Shown: positions 54,726-64,000 of the stretch, one piece after another
Layout of the letters: every line of letters starts with the position of its first letter
Numbering within the stretch: position 1 is the first letter of the stretch
Origin: Luscinia megarhynchos
Lineage: Eukaryota > Chordata > Aves > Passeriformes > Turdidae
Assembly: GCA_034336665.1 (NCBI GenBank)
Contig: CM067591.1
Span: 434,001-498,000, forward strand
Length of the DNA stretch: 64,000 nucleotides
Reading direction: 5' to 3'
Notes under the pieces: generated by a model
Told to the model about the DNA's origin: nothing
Database searches by the model: none
Seen by the model: the letters and a program-made list of their open reading frames with translations, nothing else
Made by a program: the position numbers and the translations under genes

Positions 54726-54885
54726 ACCAGGGATCACCTGGGCAGGTGTCTGGGACAGCCCAAGGAAGGAATAAAATCTTCTTGGCTGGTGCTCCCACCT
54801 GAGCTCCCACCTGAGCTCCCACCTGAGCTCCCACCTGGGCACCTGCAGCCCTTGGGAGCCCAAATTGGTGTTTGGGGTTTTTCAG

Positions 54886-54937
54886 ATGATCCAGAACTTC
54901 CAGGACGAGTCCTGCTTCGTGCTGGACACCATGAAAG
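54886..54937 (+). CDS. TFCP2: TFCP2 coding exon 14
   Basis: MIQNFQDESCFVLDTMK, matching mammalian MIQNFQEEACFILDTMK, with a TTTTTCAG acceptor and AAAG/GTGTGT donor. Confidence 0.97.
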
Positions 54938-55024
54938 GTGTGTGAGTACCTGGGGCACACCTGGCTCAGATCTCCCCCCCCACCTGCCTCACCTGCTGAC
55001 AGGTGACCTTGGCTTCCTTTGCAG

Positions 55025-55062
55025 CCGAAGGCAGCGACAGCTACCACATCATCCTGAAATAG
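55025..55062 (+). CDS. TFCP2: TFCP2 last coding exon
   Basis: AEGSDSYHIILK and TAG at 55,060-55,062, ending exactly as in mammals. The 15 coding exons together predict about 490 residues, against 502 in human. Confidence 0.97.
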
Positions 55063-55590
55063 GGGCCAGGTGAGGGACAGGTGAGGAGCACCTGCAGCCT
55101 CTCAGCACACCTGGCCACCCTCCACTCCCAGCACGAGGACACAGCCGAGCCGTGGGAAGCCCCAGGTGTTGTTACCTGGCCAGGGAACACCTGCAGAGCC
55201 CCCAGGTGTGGTTACCTGGCTGCCCCTCCCCCAGGTGACCCCTGGCAGGGACAGGACCCTCCTTGCTGCAGCTCCGAGGCAGCAGGTGCTGCCTCCAGGT
55301 GCGTGCAGGTGTGAACGATCTCGTGAGTCATCAAGGATTCCAGATCCAGATTTAATTATGGAAAATCGGAGCACAAAGGAACAGCGTGGGGGTGGGGGAG
55401 GGAGGGGCGTGGCTGCGTGTTTTGGGGAGAAAAGCAAAGATTTCGCTATTTCTGCTGAATGTGTCACCTGATTGAAGCGGCTCCAGGTGAGGCACCTGCC
55501 CAGGTGTGACCTGCCCCGAGTGCAGGTCCCGGGGGTCCCACAGCCCATTGCCCGTTCCCGGGGCTGGTGCCTGGCGGGGAGTGTGACACC
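55063..55590 (+). other. TFCP2: TFCP2 3' flank
   Basis: Mostly unique DNA including an AT-containing stretch (55,310-55,480). No AATAAA on the plus strand was seen; ATTAAA-type signals are also not obvious. The true TFCP2 3' end is unresolved. Confidence 0.4.
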
Positions 55591-56765
55591 TGCACACCTG
55601 TCCGGTGAGGGCAGGCACTGAAATGTGACACCTGCACACCTGTCCGGTTGGGGCAGGCACTGAAATGTGACACCTGCACACCTGTCTGGTGAGGGCAGGC
55701 ACTGAAATGTGACACCTGCACACCTGTCCGGGCTGGGGGCAGACACTGAAATGTGACACCTGCACACCTCGGGCTGGGGGCAGGCACTGAAATGTGACAC
55801 CTGCACACCTGGTCCGGTGAGGGCAGACACTGAAATGTGACACCTGCACACCTGTCCGGTGAGGGCAGGCACTGAAATGTGACACCTGCACACCTGTCCG
55901 GTGAGGGCAGGCACTGAAATGTGACACCTGCACACCTCGGGCTGGGGCAGGCACTGAAATGTGACACCTGCACACCTGTCTGGCTGGGGGCAGACACTGA
56001 AATGTGACACCTGCACACCTGTCCCGGTGAGGGCAGACACTGAAATGTGACACCTGCACACCTGTCCCGGCTGGGGCAGACACTGAAATGTGACACCTGC
56101 ACACCTGTCCGGCTGGGGCAGACACTGAAATGTGACACCTGCACACCTGTCCGGGCTGGGGGCAGGCACTGAAATGTGACACCTGCACACCTGTCCGGTG
56201 AGGGGCAGGCACTGAAATGTGACACCTGCACACCTGTCCTGGGCTGGGGGCAGGCACTGAAATGTGACACCTGCACACCTGTCCGGTTGGGGGCAGACAC
56301 TGAAATGTGACACCTGCACACCTGTCCGGGCTGGGGGGCAGACACTGAAATGTGACACCTGCACACCTGTCCGGTGGGGGCAGACCACTGAAATGTGACA
56401 CCTGCACACCTGTCCGGGCTGGGGGCAGGCACTGAAATGTGACACCTGCACACCTGTCCGGTGCTGGGGGCAGGCACTGAAATGTGACACCTGCACACCT
56501 GTCCGGTGAGGGCAGGCACTGAAATGTGACACCTGCACACCTGTCCGGGCTGGGGGCAGACACTGAAATGTGACACCTGCACACCTGTCCGGTGAGGGCA
56601 GACACTGAAATGTGACACCTGCACACCTGTCCGGCTGGGGGCAGGCACTGAAATGTGACACCTGCACACCTGTCCGGTGAGGGCAGGCACTGAAATGTGA
56701 CACCTGCACACCTGTCCGGTGAGGGCAGGCACTGAAATGTGACACCTGCACACCTGTCCGGTGGG
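55590..56765. repeat. minisatellite, unit about 44 bases (GTGACACCTGCACACCTGTC)
   Basis: About 27 highly similar copies of GTGACACCTGCACACCTGTC followed by CGG.GAGGGCAGGCACTGAAAT. The array may lie in the TFCP2 3' UTR. Confidence 0.98.
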
Positions 56766-56769
56766 GGCA

Positions 56770-57060
56770 GACACGGAGCTGCGCTCTGCGCCCCAGGAAC
56801 GGAGAGAAACGCGCGGCAGAGCCCGGGGCGCTCACTCGGAGTCACAGAGTCACACGCGGTGTCACACTCAGTGTCACACTCAATGTTCACAGCCACTGTC
56901 CACACTCGGTGTCACACTCAGTGTCCACATATAACTCCTCATATCCCCTGCAGCCCCCCCATCTCCCCTACAGCCCCCACAGCCCCTGTAGCTCCTCAGC
57001 CTCTCCAGCCCCCTCTGTGACCCCAGGGACACGGACACGCACTGAGGACACCACTGGTGA
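56770..57060. other. unique sequence, nothing recognised
   Basis: GC-rich, with short GTGTCACACTC direct repeats near 56,860-56,890. No gene seen. Confidence 0.4.
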
Positions 57061-57490
57061 CACCGAGCAGGGTCAGGGACACCCCAAAGCACCCAGAGAC
57101 TGAGCACAGACACCCCAAAACACCCACGGGCACCCCAAAACACCCAGAGACTGAGCACAGACACCCCATAATACCCACTGATACCCCAAAACACCCCGAG
57201 ACTGGGCGTGGACCCCAAAACACCCACGGGCACCCCAAAACACTCAGGGACCGAGCACAGACACCCCATAATACCCATGGATACCCCAAAACACCCCGAG
57301 ACTGGGCGTGGACCCCAAAACACCCACGGGCACCCCAAAACACTCAGGGACCGAGCACAGACACCCCATAATACCCATGGATACCCCCAAAACACCCCGA
57401 GACTGGGCGTGGACCCCCAAAACACCCACGGGCACCCCAAAACACCCACGGGCACCCCAAAACACCCACGGGCACCCCATGGGCACACCT
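57060..57490. repeat. minisatellite, CACCCCAAAACACCCACGGG unit
   Basis: Units of about 30 bases in a higher-order period of 62-64 or 124. Confidence 0.95.
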
Positions 57491-57619
57491 GAGACTGGAC
57501 CCCGCTGGCAGCGCCCCCAGCCTGGTGCAGCCCCCACACCCCGACTCCTGAACCCCAAACCCTCCTCAGCCACCCCAAATTCTGCCATCCCCTGACCCCG
57601 GGTCCAGCCCAGGGCCCAC

Positions 57620-57850
57620 ATCCCACATCCCAAATCCCACATCCCAAATCCCACATCCCAAATCCCAGTGTCCCAATGTCCCAGTGTCCCATCCCAGTGT
57701 CCCAGCGTCCATCCCAGTGTCCCAACATCCCATCCCAGTGTCCCATCCCAGTGTCCCCACACCCATCCCAGTGTCCCCATGTCCATCCCAGTGTCCATCC
57801 CAGTGTCCCCATGTCCATCCCAGTGTCCATCCCAGTGTCCCCATGTCCAT
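57620..57850. repeat. minisatellite, CATCCCAGTGTCC unit
   Basis: About 17 units of 12-16 bases. Confidence 0.93.
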
Positions 57851-57998
57851 CCCAGCGTCCTCACCCAACACCCCCATGTCCCACCCCACAATCCCACGTC
57901 TCTTGTCCCCGTGCCAGTGTCCCCTGCCCTGCACCCCCACCAGAACCCCCCCAGTGCCCCAGGGAGCCCCCCCAGCCCCCCTCAATCCATTGCATATT

Positions 57999-58004
57999 TT
58001 TATT
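57999..58004 (-). terminator. DTX3: poly(A) signal of DTX3
   Basis: Minus-strand AATAAA in CCAATAAAAATATGC, 450 bases downstream of the DTX3 stop. Suitable 3' UTR length. Confidence 0.65.
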
Positions 58005-58224
58005 GGATCAAAGTTACAGACCTGGGGGGGAAATAAAAAATAAATAACCCCCCCCGAGGGTGGCACCCCCCAGGGTGGGGGGCAGGGACCCCCCGTCCGT
58101 CTGGGGGTCAGGGCTATGTACAGGGGTCCGTCTGTCCGTGCTGGGGGGGCTGGGCCGCACCAGCGCCCCCGGGGGGGCCTGAGCCCCTCCCTGTGCCCCC
58201 CCTGCCAGCCAGGGGGGCGGGGGG

Positions 58225-58380
58225 GCTCCCCCTGCCCAGGGATGAGTGGGGGGCTCCCCCTGCTCAGGGCTGTGGGGGCTCCCCCTGCCCGGGGATGAGT
58301 GGGGGGCTCCCCCTGCTCAGGGCTGTGGGGGCTCCCCCTGCCCGGGGATGAGTGGGGGGCTCCCCCTGCCCGGGGGTGCT
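58225..58380. repeat. DTX3: repeat in DTX3 3' UTR, GGGGATGAGTGGGGGGCTCC unit
   Basis: Three units of about 55 bases between the stop and the poly(A) signal. Confidence 0.9.
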
Positions 58381-58453
58381 GCTCCTGCCCCCGTGCTGAC
58401 CCTGGGGGTGACCCTGGGGGGCTGCCCCCCCGCGGGGGGTCCCTGTGCCCCCC

Positions 58454-58529
58454 TCAGTCCTCGGTGATGCCCTTGGCCCGCAGCTCCTCCTGCACCCGGG
58501 CGAGGTACGTGGGGTCGGGGTACCCGAAC
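58454..58529 (-). CDS. DTX3: DTX3 last coding exon
   Basis: Minus strand: FGYPDPTYLARVQEELRAKG then ITED and TGA (58,456-58,454). This is the C-terminus of DTX3, an E3 ubiquitin ligase that acts with E2 enzymes through a RING and a Deltex C-terminal domain; human ends GITDD. The acceptor is at 58,530-58,531 (CCCCCAG on the minus strand). The frame is intact and the phase-1 join gives QLFGYPDP. Confidence 0.96.
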
Positions 58530-58619
58530 CTGGGGGCACAGGGGGTGTCAGTGCCCCCCCACCATCCCCCTTCCCCCACGCCCCCCAGCCCCCCCCAGCC
58601 CTGCCATTGTGGGGGACGC

Positions 58620-59275
58620 GCATTTCCCCAACCCCCAGGTGCCCCAGGTGTTGCCATGCACCTCCAGGTGCCCCCCAGTCCCCCCTGGGTGCCCCCTCAG
58701 CCCCCCCAGGTACCCCTTCAGGTGTTCCCAGGTGCCCCCCAGTCCCCCCGGGTGTTCCCAGACACCTCCCAGGTATTCCCAGATACCCCCCCAGGTGTTC
58801 CCAGATACCCCCCATCCCCTTCAGATGTTCCCAGGTGCCCCCAGTCCCCTGCCAGGTACCCCCGGGTGTTCCCAGACACCTCCCAGGTATTCCCAGATAC
58901 CCCCAGGTGTTCCCAGGTGCCCCCATCCCCTTCAGATGTTCCCAGGTGCCCCCCAGTCCCTCGCCAGGTACCCCCAGGTGTTCCCAGGTACCCCCCAGGT
59001 ACCGCTTCCAGGTGCCCCCTAGGTGCCCCCCATCCCCCCAGGTGTTCCCAGGTGTTTCCAGGTACCCCCAGGTGCCCCCAGCCCCCCCAGGTGCCCCCCA
59101 GGTGCCCCCAGGTGCCCCAGCCCCCCAGGTGCCCCCAGGTGCCCCCCAGCCCCCCCAGGTGCCCCCAGGTGCCCCCAGTCCCTCCCCCAGATGCCCCCCA
59201 GTCCCCCCAGGTGTTCCCCCCAGGTACCCCCAGGTGCCCCCAGGTGCCCCCAGGTGGCCCGCCAGCCCCCCAGCC
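58620..59275. repeat. DTX3: minisatellite in the DTX3 last intron, GGTGTTCCCAGGTGCCCCC unit
   Basis: Units of 14-35 bases built from CCAGGTGCCCCC and CCAGATACCCCC. Confidence 0.96.
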
Positions 59276-59287
59276 CCCCGCCAGCAC

Positions 59288-59484
59288 AGCTGGGGCCCGC
59301 CCGGTGCAGTTGGTTTTGTGGTGGATGTCGTTCCAGGTGATGACGTTGGCTGCCGGCCGGTGGTCAGCGAGGTGCCCACGGTGAAGGTGAGGCTGGGCAC
59401 GACTGTGAACAGCGCCAGCACCTTGTTCCCCCTCGGGGCAGTCGGGCAGGTGCACGCACGCATGCGTGGTGCCCGGTAGCGACG
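59288..59484 (-). CDS. DTX3: DTX3 penultimate exon, Deltex C-terminal domain, frame broken
   Basis: Minus strand: PGTT..C.HLPDCPEG in one frame, NKVLALF..., LTFTVGTSLTTGR in another, ANVITWNDIHHKTNCTG back in the first, GPQL in the second. This matches the Deltex C-terminal domain, including the ITWNDIHHKT motif with its conserved His residues. One extra base lies after the PEG codons, one before NVITW and one before GPQL. A few residues after ALF are lost or altered. Donor and acceptor are intact. Upstream exons, including the RING, were not found in the window. Confidence 0.88.
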
Positions 59485-59524
59485 CTGGGGTTGGGGTGGC
59501 TCCACCTAGCACCGAAGCACGGGG

Positions 59525-60475
59525 TGCACGGGGTGGGGTGAGAGGGGCACAGGTGAGGCACAGGTGAGGCACAGGTGTGGGGGGAGTGATGGGGGCACAG
59601 GTGAGGGGGCACAGGTGAGGGCACAGGTGAGGGGACAGGTGAGAGGGAGGAGGGGCACAGGGTGAGAGGGAGTGATGGGGGCACACAGGTGAGGGCACAG
59701 GTGAGAGGGGCACTCGAGCACAGGTGAGGGGCACAGGTGAGAGGGACAGGTGAGGGGCACAGGTGAGAGGGCAGGGGCACAGGTGAGAGCACAGGTGAGA
59801 GTGATGGGGGCACAGGTGAGGGCACAGGTGATGAGGGACAGGTGAGGGGGAGTGATGGGGGCACAGGTGAGACGGTTACAGGTGAAGGGGGTGATGGGGG
59901 AACAGGTGAGAGGGACACAGGTGAGAGGGACAGGTGAGGCACAGGTGAGGCGGTACAGGTGAGGTGCATGCATGAGGGGCACATGAGGGGCACAGGTGAG
60001 GGGGCACAGGTGAGGCACAGGTGAGGGGGACAGGTGGGAGGGACATGGGTGAGGGGACAGGTGAGAGGGGGCACAGGTGAGGGGCACAGGTGAGAGGGGG
60101 CACAGGTGAGGCACAGGTGAGGGGGACAGGTGAGGGAGGGGCACAGGTGAGGGGACAGGTGAGAGGGGACACAGGTGAGGGGCACAGGTGAGGGGCCCAC
60201 GGGAGCAGGGGCACAGGTGAGGGGGCACAGGTGAGAGGGCACAGGTGAGAGGCACAGGTGAGGGGCACAGGTGAGGGGGACAGAGGGGACAGGTGAGGGC
60301 ACAGGTGAGGGCACGGGTGAGGGGGGCACAGGTGAGGCACAGGTGGACAGGTGAGAGGGGCACAGGTGAGGGACAGGTGAGGGGGACAGGTGAAGGGGCA
60401 CAGGGACAGGTGAGAGGCACAGGTGAGGGACAGGTGGAGAGGGGCACAGGTGAGACAGGGGCACAGGTGAGGCAC
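59525..60475. repeat. minisatellite, GAGGGGCACAGGTGAG unit
   Basis: About 60 units of 14-18 bases upstream of the DTX3 exon. On the minus strand the unit reads CTCACCTGTGCCC. Confidence 0.97.
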
Positions 60476-60479
60476 AGTG

Positions 60480-61430
60480 TGGACAGTGGACAGGCACAGG
60501 CACAGCATGCTGAGGATCCCACCTGCACAGCACAGGGCAGACCCCAGCCCAGGACCAGGTGGATCAGGCACCCAGAGGACAGGCACCAGCACAGAGCTGG
60601 CCAGGACAACACACAGAACTGACCCCAGGACCCCAGACACAGAAACAGAGCACACAGGCTGGACACCCCAGCCCAGGTCTGAACCCGGACACTGGCACAC
60701 ACGGGGCACAGGACTGAACCTGGCCCAGCCCCACGGGCACCTGTGAGCTGGGACACCAGGTGCCCCACAAAGCATGGACTGGACAAGGGACACAGGACGG
60801 CACATGGAACGGGACCCAATGGCAACCTACCAGACCCCACGGACCAGACCACACGGACAACACCGAGAACCACAGACACCGGATGGCCGACCACCCCACG
60901 GGACACACGGCACCCCGGACACACCACACGAGACACCGGCCACACCAACCCCGGAGGACCAGACACGGCACTCCGCACAGACCACACGCCAGTGGAAACA
61001 CGGAGGACCACCAGCACCCACCGCAGACGCACCATAAGGAGTACCATGCAGAAAATGAGCGGCAGACAGCAGGCACAGCCCAGCCTGCCGCCGAGTGCCG
61101 GCACAGCCAGGGACAAGGTGGTAGCGCCAACCCACCCCGGTGCTGGAAGGGAGCCGCAAACCCTTCAGAGAGCGGAAAGGGTAGAAGTGACGGTGCCAGC
61201 CAAAGGACGCATAGCAGGGAAACGGCTGCCCATACCAGGGACTGGTGACTATGCCTTGCCAGTACGAAGCGGCGCAAGGCAACATGACCCCGTGCATACG
61301 CGCCCCAGACCATACATGCACTCCGCCGGGAGCCAGCTGCGAGTCTCGGCCATCCTCGACAGCACGGGCACACCGCACAGCTGGCACGTGCCCGGGGCCG
61401 GGGACACCCGGAACAGGCAGGGACGGGGAA
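60480..61430. other. compositionally odd A/C-rich sequence, no gene recognised
   Basis: Unique DNA rich in A, C and G but poor in T on the plus strand (long ACAC.GG.CACC runs near 60,770-61,040). It is followed by a more complex stretch (61,080-61,380) that is open on several frames. The missing DTX3 exons could be here in damaged form, but I could not identify RING cysteine spacing. Confidence 0.4.
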
Positions 61431-62090
61431 CGGGGAGTCCGAAATACACAGAGACCGGGAACGGGGACACCCCGGAGCAGCACAGGGACCGGGGACACCC
61501 CAAAACAGCCAGGGAACGGGAACAAGGGACACAGAAACAGGCGAGGACCGGGAGCATGGGACACCCCGAGCAGCACAGAGACGGGGAGCGGGGACACTGA
61601 AGAACAGCACAGGGACCGAGCGGGACGCAAAAACAGCACAGAGACCAGACGAACAGGGGACACTAAACAGCTACGACTGAGCGGGGACGCAAAATACACA
61701 GAGACCCGGGAACGGACACCCGAAACAGCCAGAGACCAGCCAGGAACAGGCACCCCAAAACAGCCAGGGACCGGGGACAGGGCCAGGGAGGGACACCTCA
61801 AAATACCCAGAGACCAGGAACGGGCACCCCAAAACAGCCAGGGACCAGGCATGGGGACACCCCGAAACACCCAGGGACTGGGCATGGGGACACCCCGAAA
61901 CACCCAGGGACTGGGCACAGGCCCCCAGCACCCAGAGACTGGACATGGATCCCCAAAATCCTCTGAGACTGGACATGGACCCCAAAATCTCTCACAGACT
62001 GGACATGGACCCCAAAATCCTCTAAGAGACTGGGCATGGATACCCCAAAACCTCTCAGACCCCCAAAATCCTCTGACACCGGGCATGGAC
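61430..62090. repeat. minisatellite, GGGACACCCCAAAACAGCCA unit
   Basis: Units of about 30-36 bases: GGGACCGGGGACACC, CCGAAACACCCAGGGACTGG, then AGACTGGACATGGACCCCAA. Confidence 0.93.
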
Positions 62091-62439
62091 CCCACAAAAC
62101 CCTGGGGAATCCGCCCCCCAAAATCAGAGTCCAACCATGACCCCCCCAAACCCTCGGAGTTTAAGGGACCCCCCAGAATGCCCAGAGCCCGGCCAGGGCA
62201 CCCAGGGGGCTCCTGGGGGGACATTCACCCCCCCAAGGTGCCACCCCGGGGTTAAACCTGCCCAAATCGGGGGGTGTGACCCCGCCGTGACCCCTGGGGG
62301 GGGCGGGGCGAGGTTTGGGGTGTCCCCAGCACCCCCCTCCCCATCTGGGGGGTCCCCAGAGCCCGAGGGCTGTTCCATGGCGGGGGGCCCACAGGTCAAG
62401 GGGGATGTTCCAAGGGGTCCCCAGGACCAGGGGCTGTGC

Positions 62440-62830
62440 AGAAGTCACAGCCCGGTCACACAGTCCGGGGAGGGTCACACAGCCCAGGGGAGTCCCCAGC
62501 CCGTCCCACAGCAGCCGAGTCGCCACAACCCCAGGGGGGTCACACAGCCCACGGGAAGTCACACAGCCCGGGGGGTCACACAACCCAGAGACCACAGCCC
62601 AGGGGGTCCCATGCACAGCGTCACACACAGAGTCACACAGCCCAGTCACACAGCCGGGGGGTCACACAGCCCAGGGGGGTCACACAGCCTGGCTCACACA
62701 GCCCGGGGTCACACAACCCAGGGGGGTCACACAGCAGAGTCACAGCCCAGTCCCCACAGCCAGAGTCCACACAGCCCGGGGGGTCCCACACAGCCCAGAG
62801 GGGGTCACACAGCCCGGGGGGTCCCAGAGC
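62440..62830. repeat. minisatellite, GGGGTCACACAGCCC unit
   Basis: About 24 units of 14-18 bases. Confidence 0.95.
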
Positions 62831-62850
62831 CCGGTGCCCCACACACCCAC

Positions 62851-62910
62851 CTGGAGAGCCCATGGGGGACACGAGCAGCGAGCTGGATCAGCAGAGCCAC
62901 GAGCCCGGGG
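62851..62910 (-). CDS. possible exon of an unidentified minus-strand gene
   Basis: Minus strand: CCCCCCAG acceptor, 60 bases open as PGLVALLIQLAARVPHGLS, and CTCCAG/GTGGGT donor. The peptide is hydrophobic then basic. I do not recognise it, and the phase does not simply join the candidate first exon at 63,944. Confidence 0.25.
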
Positions 62911-63294
62911 CTGGGGGGACACACGGTGCGGGGGGTCACAGTCCCCAAACCCCCAAACCCATCCTGGGGGCTCTGGACCCCCCACAGAGTGACCCCCACA
63001 GGAACAGCGGCAGTGCCCCCGTGTCCCCAGGGGACCCCGCACCCCCAGAGCCCCCCAGACCCGCTCAGCATCCCCGCGGGGGTCGGGGGTAAAACACTGC
63101 CCTCGCTGCCCCCCGATCGGGGGGCTGGGCTGCTGCCGCTGTCCCCCCTCCCCCTCCCCGTGTCCCCCATCCCCCCGAGATTCCCGGGGGCTCCATGCAG
63201 GGGGGGTGGATGCGGCCGGGAATGGAGGCGGGGGGATGAACAGAGCCAGGGGAGCTGGGGGTCCCCATGAGGCCCGGGGGGGGGGCAGGACAGG

Positions 63295-63785
63295 CCCGGG
63301 AGGGCAGGACAGGCCCGGGGGGTCCCCGATGAGGCCCAGGGGGTCCGTGAGGGCTCCCCGGTGAGGCCTGAGGAGGGCTGGGGGCCGGTGAGCCCTGATA
63401 AAGCCCGGGGGTTCCGGGGGTCCCGGGGAGGGGAGCTGGGGGGTCGGTGAGCCCCGATAAAGCCCGGGGGTTCAGGGTCCCAGGGAGGGGCTGAGGGGCC
63501 GGTGAGCCCGATAAAGCCCGGGGGTTCCGGGGTCCCGGGGAGGGGCTGGGGGTCGGTGAGCCCCGATAAAGCCCGGGGGTTCCGGGGTCCCGGGAGGGGC
63601 CGGGGGGTCAGTGAGCCCCGATAAAGCCAGGGGTTCCGGGGTCCCGAGGGAGGGCTGAGGGGGTCCGGTGAGCCCCGATAAATCCCAGGGGCGTTCCGGG
63701 GGTCCCGGGGAGGGGGCTGAGGGGTCGGTGAGCCCCGATAAAATCCCAGAGGGTTCCGGGGGTCCCGGGGAGGGGCCGGGGGGTC
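63295..63785. repeat. minisatellite, unit about 58 bases (CGGTGAGCCCCGATAAAGCC)
   Basis: Eight or nine units with GGTGAGCCCCGATAAAGCCC followed by GGGGGTTCCGGGGTCCCGGG. The plus strand contains GATAAA repeatedly. Confidence 0.96.
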
Positions 63786-64000
63786 GCTGCGGCGGGAGGC
63801 AGCAGCAGGCCCGGGGCGGGGGGCGCGGGCAGGGGCGGTGCCGGGGCGGTGGCGGGGCGGTGCCGGGGGTCCCGGGGGTCCCTGGGGGTCCCGGGGGTCT
63901 CGGCCCGGGGTCCCGCACGCACCGGGCCCGGGCGGGCGCAGCATCGCGGGCGCGTCCGGCGGCGGGGGCGCCCTGCGCGCGCGCCTCACGTGACCGCGCG
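63785..64000 (-). promoter_or_regulatory. CpG island promoter at the window edge
   Basis: CpG-dense DNA with GC boxes (GGGGCGGGG, GGGGCGGTG) and TCACGTGA (63,984-63,991), a perfect E-box of the USF/MiT type. A minus-strand ATG at 63,944 opens MLRPPGP and meets CCCG/GTGCGT at 63,922. It could be the 5' end of DTX3 or of another gene. Confidence 0.5.
63923..63944 (-). CDS. possible first coding exon, minus strand
   Basis: MLRPPGP plus one base before a GTGCGT donor inside the CpG island. Too short to identify. Confidence 0.25.

Noticed and set aside
61100..61340. DTX3 RING exon on the minus strand
   Set aside because: No C-x2-C...C-x-H...C-x2-C spacing could be read in any frame.

Overview
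This looks like vertebrate nuclear DNA, most probably from a bird microchromosome. It is very GC-rich, the genes are split into short exons with canonical GT-AG introns, and well over half of the bases are GC-rich tandem repeats with a different unit in almost every intron. There are no bacterial operons, CRISPR arrays or recognisable tRNA or rRNA genes.

Layout. 1-470: a possible terminal exon of an upstream plus-strand gene, with a poly(A) signal at 454. 3.7-5.6 kb: SMAGP (small transmembrane adhesion glycoprotein), plus strand. 6.0-8.3 kb: a minus-strand, internally deleted endogenous retrovirus (gag capsid remnant next to an env membrane anchor). 8.3-17.8 kb: minisatellites, two AT-rich islands, and three short AT-rich stretches with octamer and homeodomain-like sites beside a CpG-rich, (CCG)n-containing segment, which I read as the POU6F1 5' regulatory region. 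17.9-35.1 kb: POU6F1 (POU-homeodomain transcription factor), plus strand, with ten recognisable coding exons. 37.1-37.5 kb: POU6F1 poly(A) signal, three tandem Pol III B-box-like motifs, and the TFCP2 promoter. 39.4-55.1 kb: TFCP2 (CP2/LSF transcription factor), plus strand, with all 15 coding exons from ATG to stop. 58.0-59.5 kb: the last two exons of DTX3 (Deltex-type E3 ubiquitin ligase), minus strand. 63.8-64 kb: a CpG island with a possible minus-strand first exon. A 100-base assembly gap lies at 21,384-21,483, with near-identical sequence on both sides.

The SMAGP, POU6F1, TFCP2 order and orientation match what I recall of human 12q13. DAZAP2, expected between SMAGP and POU6F1, was not found, and DTX3 (about 6 Mb away in human) sits directly next to TFCP2. 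The genes do not form a pathway; the block is conserved synteny plus one junction.

The most striking feature is that exon edges are copied inside intron minisatellites. A POU6F1 splice acceptor with its exon start occurs seven times, a POU6F1 exon tail with its donor three times, a TFCP2 acceptor twice, and the TFCP2 exon 5 donor in about 30 repeat units. Several of the GC-richest exons (POU6F1 POU/homeodomain exon, TFCP2 exon 2, DTX3) also carry small frame-breaking indels, while most other TFCP2 exons are perfectly in frame. This points to consensus errors, or to local instability, rather than to dead genes. All gene identities rest on recalled family sequences; no database search was run.
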